A stretch of DNA of 16,638 nucleotides from contig JAFZGH010000152.1 of the NCBI GenBank assembly GCA_017555465.1, forward strand, positions 1 through 16,638. Reading direction: 5' to 3'. The position numbers and the translations under genes were made by a program. The notes beneath the pieces are model-generated. The model did not search any database. It was not told the DNA's origin and saw only the letters and a program-made list of their open reading frames with translations. Source of the DNA: Akkermansia sp. Its GTDB lineage: Bacteria; Verrucomicrobiota; Verrucomicrobiia; Verrucomicrobiales; Akkermansiaceae. Shown in pieces: positions 1 through 5,402 of this stretch (its first letter is position 1; each line of letters starts with the position of its first letter).

Positions 1-491
1 ATGAGCGGAGTGCCGCCGCGGTTGTAGTCCACCACTGAATAGCCATTGTAATGGGTAAGCTTGGCAGCGTCCTCCTCCAGGTGAATATGGTCGAGCTTCA
101 CTGTACGCACCACCGGGCCATCGGCCTTCACCTTGCAATCAGCCGGGTATGCCCAGGCATACAGCGGCACCTCGCCGCCGATGCAGAGCGGCAGATCCAG
201 CTGGCTGGTCTGGTAGTTCTTGGGCATATCGGCATAGAAATAATTCTTGCGGTCCCACTTGGAAACAGGCGGAGTGGTGCAGCCCAGCATCATACCCGTC
301 AGAATGGTGCGCTCAATCGCGTACTTGTTCAGCACAGGCAGAGCACCGGGCATACCCAGGCAGGTCGGGCACACGTTGGTGTTCGGTTCATAGCCGAACC
401 CGGCCTTGCAGGAGCAGAACATTTTGGTTTCCGTCTTAATCTGGCAGTGAACTTCCAGACCAATGGTCACGAGGTAATCAGAAACAGGCAT
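1..491 (-). CDS. gatB: Aspartyl/glutamyl-tRNA(Asn/Gln) amidotransferase subunit B, N-terminal part
   Basis: GatB is the tRNA-binding kinase subunit of the GatCAB complex, which converts Glu-tRNA(Gln) and/or Asp-tRNA(Asn) to the amide forms in the cytoplasm. The reading frame starts at the ATG whose complement is 489-491 and runs off the left edge, giving 163 residues of a protein that is normally about 480. Diagnostic stretches are GLEVHCQIKTETKMFC (residues 11-26), PNTNVCPTCLGMPGALPVLN (36-55), KNYFYADMPKNYQTSQ (82-97), HLEEDAAK (137-144) and DYNRGGTPL (155-163). The match to the family is unambiguous. The gene lies 24 bases downstream of the secreted-protein gene on the same strand. No separate promoter or Shine-Dalgarno sequence is visible, so co-transcription is likely. 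The rest of the gene lies outside the window. Confidence 0.96.
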   Translation of the reverse strand, partial: MPVSDYLVTIGLEVHCQIKTETKMFCSCKAGFGYEPNTNVCPTCLGMPGALPVLNKYAIERTILTGMMLGCTTPPVSKWDRKNYFYADMPKNYQTSQLDLPLCIGGEVPLYAWAYPADCKVKADGPVVRTVKLDHIHLEEDAAKLTHYNGYSVVDYNRGGTPL

Positions 492-515
492 TTGCAGTAT
501 GGTATAGGTATGAGG

Positions 516-1454
516 TTATTGAGATGAAAGGTTATTTTCCCGGAGAGCGCACTCCAGGTCAGCGCGGAAGGACGCATCGAATACGGAATCAAACAGCACA
601 CAGTGCGTAGCCCCCAATGATTCGAACACGCTGTCCAAAGCATCGGAAAAAACATCAAATGTTTCGGCTTCGTACCCCGGCAGCGCAGCAATACGCACAA
701 TCTCACTGCGGATGGACCAGAGAATGGGCTCGATAGGAGCGAGAGCCTCGCGCGCCACCACAACCGAAGCCGGGGCAAACTCGCGTCGCTCGCGTTTTAT
801 CTCCGGCAGGAGCATTCGAAGCTGCTGCGAAAGTTTCTGCAATTCGGGCGCAGCAGCGGAAGCACTCGTTTCATCCTGCACCGCAACAAGAATATCAAGC
901 ACGGCGCGGTCGGGGGCTACCAGCTGGCGGATGCGGGCAATTTCCACACTGGCTTCCTCTTCTGTCAACGGCGCAGCGGAGTGATGCATCAGCTCCATAT
1001 CATCCTGCGCAAACATGCCCAGCTGCACGGCTTCTTCAAAAGCCTTTCTGAGGGCATCAGAATCATAGCAATTAGCCCGGCAGATGCTTACGAACTCTAC
1101 ATGCAGGTCATCCAGCGTTTCCAGAATGCGCATCTGCACATTGTCCATCATCCCCACACATTCAGCATCCGCCGCCACCAGAGGCAGGGAACTCAAGCGA
1201 TTATCAAGCTCAAATGTAAGCTTCACCAGTTCCAGGAAACGCACAGCGGCCGCATCTGCATCACTCCGGCTTCCTATCCCAGACAGGAGAAACCACATTT
1301 CAGAAGAAGTGCGCAGAAATTCCAAGCCGAGATGCTGCGCTTCTGTCGCTTCATCCCCCGTCGGAAGCGGCTCCGCGTACACTGCAGCCGCCTGCACCGG
1401 AGTCATCTGACCCAGAGCAAGAGTAAGCCCGGCTATGTAAAGCAGTTTTTTCAT
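516..1454 (-). CDS. Secreted helical protein of unknown function
   Basis: I do not recognise this 312-residue protein. The N-terminus (MKKLLYIAGLTLALGQMTPVQAAA) is a typical Sec signal peptide: two lysines, a hydrophobic core and a likely cut after Ala22 or Ala24. The mature part is rich in Ala, Glu and Leu, looks mostly alpha-helical, and has a few scattered cysteines (for example in ECVGMM and ICRANCYD) that could form disulfides in the periplasm. No catalytic motif was seen. I chose the ATG at 1454 over a TTG two codons upstream because it gives the cleaner signal peptide and a promoter sits just upstream. The start has no Shine-Dalgarno sequence. The gene is followed after 24 bases by gatB. 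The pairing with gatB does not suggest a function. Confidence 0.8.
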   Translation of the reverse strand: MKKLLYIAGLTLALGQMTPVQAAAVYAEPLPTGDEATEAQHLGLEFLRTSSEMWFLLSGIGSRSDADAAAVRFLELVKLTFELDNRLSSLPLVAADAECVGMMDNVQMRILETLDDLHVEFVSICRANCYDSDALRKAFEEAVQLGMFAQDDMELMHHSAAPLTEEEASVEIARIRQLVAPDRAVLDILVAVQDETSASAAAPELQKLSQQLRMLLPEIKRERREFAPASVVVAREALAPIEPILWSIRSEIVRIAALPGYEAETFDVFSDALDSVFESLGATHCVLFDSVFDASFRADLECALRENNLSSQ

Positions 1455-1471
1455 CAGCAATGCGCCCGGAT

Positions 1472-1499
1472 ATTATACGCTTTATCCTCTGAAAAGCAA
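1472..1499 (-). promoter_or_regulatory. Promoter of the secreted helical protein gene
   Basis: On the minus strand a -35-like TTGCTT (complement of 1494-1499) and a perfect -10 TATAAT (complement of 1472-1477) are separated by 16 bases. The -10 box ends 17 bases before the chosen ATG at 1454, so the transcript should begin about 11 bases ahead of it. The -35 box matches consensus at only 3 of 6 positions; the call rests on the -10 and its placement. Confidence 0.6.
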
Positions 1500-1512
1500 G
1501 CCAAGATTAGAA

Positions 1513-1582
1513 CTTCCGTCTAAAATCGAGTGTCCCAAAGATTTCTTAAGACGTTGAAGTATGAATCCGATTTTAAAGGAAG
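1513..1582. repeat. Imperfect inverted repeat
   Basis: The left arm at 1513-1528 (CTTCC, three bases, TAAAATCG) pairs with the right arm at 1568-1582 (CGATTTTA, two bases, GGAAG). This gives 8 and 5 perfect pairs with a small internal bulge and a loop of about 39 bases. It lies in the spacer between mutL and the secreted-protein gene. It lacks the T-tract geometry of a simple terminator. It could be a degenerate intergenic repeat or a leftover of a mobile element. Confidence 0.45.
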
Positions 1583-1624
1583 CCCCCGAGGAATACAAAA
1601 GGCATCATGAAAAATGGGAAATAG

Positions 1625-1639
1625 GCGGGCAAAGCCCGC
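1625..1639. repeat. Short GC-rich hairpin
   Basis: GCGGGC (1625-1630) and GCCCGC (1634-1639) flank a three-base AAA loop, a compact and very stable stem. No T-run follows on either strand. It resembles the short palindromes of REP-type intergenic sequences and sits just outside the longer inverted-repeat element that follows. Confidence 0.5.
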
Positions 1640-1655
1640 GAAACTGTGAGCCCGA

Positions 1656-1814
1656 TAGGGCGGTATAATCGTAGCGACGGGGTGGAGACGCGATAGCGGC
1701 GGACCCCCTCGTAACCGCCCCAAAAGGCACTTTGAGCCCGTGGAACGGACTCTGGCTGTTTATTAACTTATAACGAGGGGCTTAAGCCCCCCCCGCTACG
1801 AATATGCCGTCCTA
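1656..1814. mobile_element. MITE-like element with 27-bp imperfect terminal inverted repeats
   Basis: The left end (1656-1682) and the reverse complement of the right end (1788-1814) match at 22 of 27 positions. The outer ends read TAGGGCGGTATAATCGTAGC and TAGGACGGCATATTCGTAGC. The trinucleotide CGA lies directly outside both ends (1653-1655 and 1815-1817), as a short target duplication would. Inside are an 8-bp inverted pair (CCCCTCGT 1705-1712, ACGAGGGG 1773-1780) and a 14-bp palindrome GGGGCTTAAGCCCC (1777-1790). The element is 159 bp and encodes no credible protein. It is either a non-autonomous transposable element or a structured intergenic repeat. Whether copies exist elsewhere cannot be seen from this window. 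Confidence 0.5.
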
Positions 1815-1874
1815 CGAACTCAGAGCAAGTGCCCGATGCCTTGAAGTTTTTGCAGTTTTTATAACAGCAAGGTA

Positions 1875-3686
1875 TTACACCTGGAAACGGCGGTTCAACT
1901 CACTCATCGGGAACGGCAGCAGAGTACTCTTGCCACCTGGGCTGCAATAGGGAATTTCACACTCCAGCAAAGCCGCCAGAAGCGGCATCGCATTCTGCAG
2001 ATAGGAATCGATGTTCTCCTGCTGGGCATACTGCCGCGCCAGCTGGCGGGCAAAGGGCTCAAAGGGACTGCGACTGCGGGAGAGCCGCACCTCTCCACTA
2101 GTGAAAACACGCAGCAATTCCTGCACAAAATCCCCTACCTTGCGCAAAGGCAGAATAGCAGGAACTGCTTCAATTCTCAGCGTATTGCGACCGAAGGGGG
2201 AAAGCTGGAACCCCGCCTGCTCCAGCTGCGGCTTCACTTCCATCGCAATTCCCATATCACGTGTATCCAGCTCCAAAAGCTCCGGCACCAGTAGCTGTTG
2301 AGAAGTGAGAGGATGACGGTTTGCCGCAACCAGACGTTCATAAATAATTCGTTCACGTGCAGCACGCGGAGCCATCAGCACCATGCCTTCCTTATTCTCA
2401 AAAATGGCGTACTGGTGATGCAATGTGCCAATGTGCCTGAATCCGGCGAGAACTGGCGCAGCAGGCTCTGTCGATGGATCGGGGGCAGCTGCGGGCGGCG
2501 ATGGGGGCAATTCGAGTTCCTGCTGCCGGGGGGACACAACGGGGCGCAAAACAAGCGAAGGACGCGTGCTGGGGGCGGGGCTGGATACCGGCGCTGCCGG
2601 ACGAGAGATTTCCTTGTCTGCCGGTTCAAATACCACAGTTGCTGCAGCTTGAGCAGCAGGCCGTTCTTCCGCCTCACCGCGGGCATGTGCAGCTAAAGTG
2701 GCGGCCACAGCATCCATCACAGCCATGGTAATTTCGGCAGGGCGTCGGAAACGCACTTCCCGTTTGGCTGGATGCACATTGACATCAACCAGGGCGGGCT
2801 CTACCTCCAGGTACAAAAACAAAGCCGGGTGCAAACCAGGAGGAAAGCCGCCATAACCATCGCGCACGGCTCGATTGATAATCTGGTCTTCAATCGGGCG
2901 GCCATTCAGAAAGACATATTGCATGCGGCGGTTACGACGCGCAGCCGACACGGGCATAAGAAATCCGCTTACCCGCACACCGGGAGCCTCGGTAGGGCGC
3001 ACCCGCATCAGGGACGAAGCCGTCTCTCTCCCCACAAAATCAGCTATACGCTGGCGCAAATCATGGGTCGCCGGCACATCAAACACCTGCTGACCATCGC
3101 GGATAAACGTGAAGCGGACCGAGGGAAACGCCAGAGCGTGCAAACGCACCTGGTGCTCCACATGCCCAGCTTCAGTCTCATCGCTTTTCAGGAACTTCCG
3201 CCGTACCGGGGTATTGAAAAACAGGTTGCTGACGCAAATTTCCGTACCCGGAGCGCAACCGGCATTCATAAGCGGGGCTTCCACACCTCCTTCAGAGCTC
3301 AGCGTCCAGCCCTCTACATCAGCAGCCCGACGAGTAGTCAGGCTTAAATGCGAAACCGAAGCAATACTCGGCAGAGCTTCGCCACGGAAACCAAGCTGAC
3401 GGATGGCGAATAAATCTTCTACCTGTACCAATTTACTGGTAGCGTGGCGCTGCAGACAAAGAGAGGCATCCGCCTTGCTCATTCCGCAACCATCATCCGT
3501 AATCTTGATAAGAGAAACACCGCCTCGCCGGATTTCCACCCTCACACAGCGGGCCCCGGCATCAATGCTGTTCTCTACCAATTCCTTCACGACCGAAGCA
3601 GGGCGTTCCACCACCTCACCTGCGGCCACCTGACTTGCCAGGATGTCGCTCATGAGTTTGATGCTCTGCTGGGATTCTTCAGCCAT
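1875..3686 (-). CDS. mutL: DNA mismatch repair protein MutL, apparently without endonuclease motif
   Basis: MutL links mismatch recognition by MutS to strand removal. The 603-residue protein has the GHKL ATPase domain: AAGEVVERPASVVKELVENS (21-40, with Glu35 and Asn39 as ATPase residues), DDGCGMS (64-70), GFRGEALPSIASV (99-111) and the HPAKREVRF block (305-313). A Pro/Ala-rich linker (about 335-412) leads to the C-terminal dimerisation domain. That domain keeps a beta-clamp-binding-like QQLLVP (463-468). The usual DQHAxxExxxxE endonuclease motif reads APRAARERIIYE (439-450), and the usual Cys-Pro-His zinc motif near the C-terminus reads CSPGG (581-585). The ATG at 3686 gives an N-terminus about 6 residues longer than E. 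coli MutL; no better internal start exists. The gene is divergent from mcsA and has its own promoter. Confidence 0.96.
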   Translation of the reverse strand: MAEESQQSIKLMSDILASQVAAGEVVERPASVVKELVENSIDAGARCVRVEIRRGGVSLIKITDDGCGMSKADASLCLQRHATSKLVQVEDLFAIRQLGFRGEALPSIASVSHLSLTTRRAADVEGWTLSSEGGVEAPLMNAGCAPGTEICVSNLFFNTPVRRKFLKSDETEAGHVEHQVRLHALAFPSVRFTFIRDGQQVFDVPATHDLRQRIADFVGRETASSLMRVRPTEAPGVRVSGFLMPVSAARRNRRMQYVFLNGRPIEDQIINRAVRDGYGGFPPGLHPALFLYLEVEPALVDVNVHPAKREVRFRRPAEITMAVMDAVAATLAAHARGEAEERPAAQAAATVVFEPADKEISRPAAPVSSPAPSTRPSLVLRPVVSPRQQELELPPSPPAAAPDPSTEPAAPVLAGFRHIGTLHHQYAIFENKEGMVLMAPRAARERIIYERLVAANRHPLTSQQLLVPELLELDTRDMGIAMEVKPQLEQAGFQLSPFGRNTLRIEAVPAILPLRKVGDFVQELLRVFTSGEVRLSRSRSPFEPFARQLARQYAQQENIDSYLQNAMPLLAALLECEIPYCSPGGKSTLLPFPMSELNRRFQV

Positions 3687-3698
3687 GATTCTGGGGTG

Positions 3699-3727
3699 AA
3701 TTTACCACGGACTTCCGAATGCGTCAA
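3699..3727 (-). promoter_or_regulatory. mutL promoter
   Basis: On the minus strand TTGACG (complement of 3722-3727, 5 of 6 to the -35 consensus) and TAAATT (complement of 3699-3704, 4 of 6 to the -10 consensus) are separated by 17 bases. The -10 box ends 12 bases before the mutL ATG, predicting a leader of about 6 bases. No Shine-Dalgarno sequence could fit in it. Confidence 0.65.
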
Positions 3728-3744
3728 CTCCACACTGTGCGCAG

Positions 3745-3760
3745 GTCTGTACGTACTGAC
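3745..3760. promoter_or_regulatory. Near-palindrome in the mutL/mcsA divergent spacer, possible operator
   Basis: The 16 bases GTCTGTACGTACTGAC form a palindrome apart from one symmetrical T/T position (3748 and 3757), with a perfect GTACGTAC core at 3749-3756. It lies near the middle of the 130-bp spacer between two divergent genes, upstream of the mutL -35 box, where a shared regulator could bind. It does not resemble the CtsR heptamer repeat known from Firmicute clpC operons. It could be chance. Confidence 0.3.
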
Positions 3761-3802
3761 ACAGAAAGACGCGTTCATTTCTGGAATTCCCGCCGCAGCC
3801 GG

Positions 3803-3808
3803 TGTAAT
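3803..3808 (+). promoter_or_regulatory. Possible -10 box of the mcsA-mcsB-clpC operon
   Basis: TGTAAT (5 of 6 to consensus) lies 8 bases before the GTG start of mcsA, the same close spacing seen at the better promoters in this window. No convincing -35 box is present 16-18 bases upstream, so the site is weak or needs an activator or an alternative sigma factor. The operon promoter may instead lie elsewhere in the spacer. Confidence 0.3.
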
Positions 3809-3816
3809 CTGGTGCC

Positions 3817-4320
3817 GTGAAAAAGTGCCAGATATGCGGCAAACGCGCGTCGATGTTCCTGACGCAGATAGTCAACGGACAAGTTTCCGAACTTGCCCTG
3901 TGTGAGGCTTGCGCCCGAGCCAAGGGCTTGTTTGACCCCCAATCCCTCACCTTTGCAGAAAAGTTTTTCCCCGAGGAATTCAAGAACCGGGTAGATAAAC
4001 TGGTGCGCGAACTCACGATGGGAGAAGCACCCAGAGCCGCAGTCACCGGCAGCAACATGCTTAATCGCTGTCCCGTCTGCGGATTCAGCATTGATGACTA
4101 CCGCCGCACCGGGCATCTTGGCTGCCCGGATTGCTACAGCGTTTTTGCACGCGAACTGGATCCCGGAGCCGAACCCATATCCTCAGTCCCGGAAGAATCC
4201 CCCGCCATCTACCGGGCCCGCCTCGAAAAAGAATTGCAACAAGCCATTGCGCGCGAGGACTATGAACGCGCGGCGCAGTTGCGAGACCAGCTTAACACCC
4301 TGCCCCCGGCCAACGCATGA
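3817..4320 (+). CDS. mcsA: McsA-like zinc-finger/UVR protein, partner of McsB
   Basis: McsA binds and activates the arginine kinase McsB in Firmicutes and helps deliver clients to ClpC. This 167-residue protein has four CxxC pairs: Cys4/Cys7, Cys29/Cys32, Cys85/Cys88 and Cys103/Cys106, enough for two zinc sites. A C-terminal UVR motif (about 135-160) contains the typical AREDYERAAQLRDQL. The stretch GHLGCPDCYSVF closely follows the family pattern GxxGCxxCYxxF. Length and order match the family (about 170-185 residues). The start is GTG at 3817, the only start that keeps the first zinc pair; no Shine-Dalgarno sequence precedes it. The stop overlaps the mcsB start as ATGA, implying translational coupling. 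It is the first gene of the mcsA-mcsB-clpC operon. Confidence 0.92.
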   Translation: MKKCQICGKRASMFLTQIVNGQVSELALCEACARAKGLFDPQSLTFAEKFFPEEFKNRVDKLVRELTMGEAPRAAVTGSNMLNRCPVCGFSIDDYRRTGHLGCPDCYSVFARELDPGAEPISSVPEESPAIYRARLEKELQQAIAREDYERAAQLRDQLNTLPPANA

Positions 4321-5402
4321 AGTTCGACACCCTTCTCAAAACACCGTACACCTGGAATCCTGACCGCAACACAACTGATGGGGTGGTATACGGAAGCATT
4401 GTCCGCATGGTTCGCAATCTGCCGGAATTCCCATTCCCCGGCTGGAGCACAGAGGCCCACCGTGAAGCCGTGGCAGCCCGGATTCTGCCAGTCATAAGAG
4501 AAATCAGGGGCTTTAAGAGTGCATTCTACGCTGAAATGAACGAACTGAGCTATGGCCAGCGCCGGGCTCTGCTCACCCGCAAGCAACTCACGCCTTGCAT
4601 GGCCGCTCGTCAGAATGGTTGTCATGTCATCATTCCCCAGAAAAAAAATCTCTTTTTCATGGTGAATGAGGAAGAGCATCTGGTAGCCCACGTGTTCAAC
4701 AACGGTCTCGATTTTGATTCCGGTTTGGACACCATGGCAGCGCTCGATGATTGGCTGAGTGAACGCCTGACCTTTGCTTACAACGAAAAGGACGGATATC
4801 TGACCAGCATCCCCTCCGAAGCAGGAGATGGGCTGCAGCTGTACTGCCTGCTCCATCTGCCCGGCCTCACCTGTGCCAACATGATGAATCAGGTGACTAA
4901 GGCGCTGGAGAAACTTCATGTCAGCATTTCACCCTACTTTTCCGACGCACAGGATGACACAGGGCATCTCTTTGTTCTCTTCTCCATCCCGGGGCCGGAA
5001 GGCAGCATGGAAGAACTGCAGGAAAACTTCCAGGATGTTATCAACCACCTTGTGCGCCGCGAACAGCAAGTGCGCCGCAAGTTGCAGGTCGAACCCGGCC
5101 TGCACATGCAGGATGCCATCGGCCGGGCATACGGCCTGCTGACCAACTGCCGCCGCATCAGCATCAAGGAACTGCGCGACGCAATATCACTACTTCGCCT
5201 GGGCACACTGCAGGGCATCATCTGCTGGGAGGAGGGAGAACAGGAAATGTTGGTGAAGCTTCACCACTTTGCGCTGGACCAGGCCACGATTACAGCCCAG
5301 GCAGAAGAAAAAGGAGACCCCGCACTCTGCATCCGCCGCGCTGCCGCAGCCCGCGATTTTCTTAACAACCACCCTCACTATTTTTCTGAAATAAACGTAT
5401 GA
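4317..5402 (+). CDS. mcsB: McsB-family protein arginine kinase homologue with eroded active site
   Basis: McsB belongs to the phosphagen (ATP:guanido) kinase superfamily and phosphorylates protein arginines to mark clients for ClpCP. The 361-residue length, the place between mcsA and clpC, and conserved blocks NEEEH (117-121), GYLTS (160-164), AYGLLTNCR (271-279), LRLGTLQGII (293-302) and IRRAAAARD (339-347) support the family. The catalytic positions do not: the SSRxR block reads GSIVR (26-30, first Arg lost), the Arg after NEEDHxR is Val123, the active-site Cys position in the CPxxxGTGLR block is Ile165, its Arg is Gln174, and the RG/GE block around 205-210 is gone. It is probably a pseudokinase or adaptor, or an enzyme with changed chemistry. 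Its ATG overlaps the mcsA stop and its TGA overlaps the clpC ATG. Confidence 0.88.
   Translation: MKFDTLLKTPYTWNPDRNTTDGVVYGSIVRMVRNLPEFPFPGWSTEAHREAVAARILPVIREIRGFKSAFYAEMNELSYGQRRALLTRKQLTPCMAARQNGCHVIIPQKKNLFFMVNEEEHLVAHVFNNGLDFDSGLDTMAALDDWLSERLTFAYNEKDGYLTSIPSEAGDGLQLYCLLHLPGLTCANMMNQVTKALEKLHVSISPYFSDAQDDTGHLFVLFSIPGPEGSMEELQENFQDVINHLVRREQQVRRKLQVEPGLHMQDAIGRAYGLLTNCRRISIKELRDAISLLRLGTLQGIICWEEGEQEMLVKLHHFALDQATITAQAEEKGDPALCIRRAAAARDFLNNHPHYFSEINV

Larger units (their letters stand above)
1455..1874. other. Gene-free spacer between mutL and the secreted-protein gene
   Basis: These 420 bases hold the promoter of the leftward gene, a bulged inverted repeat, a compact GC hairpin and the 159-bp MITE-like element, each listed separately. 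The part next to the mutL stop (1815-1874) is richer in T-runs but contains no convincing terminator. A minus-strand open frame of 67 codons across 1520-1723 overlaps the repeats and has no family resemblance; I do not call it a gene. Confidence 0.7.

Noticed and set aside
51..527. Plus-strand open frame of 158 codons across the left edge
   Set aside because: It lies antisense to gatB, whose motifs are unambiguous on the minus strand; the plus frame shows no recognisable motif.
1520..1723. Minus-strand open frame of 67 codons in the spacer
   Set aside because: It overlaps the inverted repeats, has biased composition typical of translated repeat DNA, has no family resemblance and no ribosome-binding site of its own.
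2772..3347. Plus-strand open frame of 191 codons
   Set aside because: It is the antisense shadow of the conserved mutL ATPase and linker region.
3687..3816. CtsR or CIRCE operator upstream of mcsA
   Set aside because: Neither the CtsR heptamer direct repeat nor the CIRCE inverted repeat can be found in the spacer.
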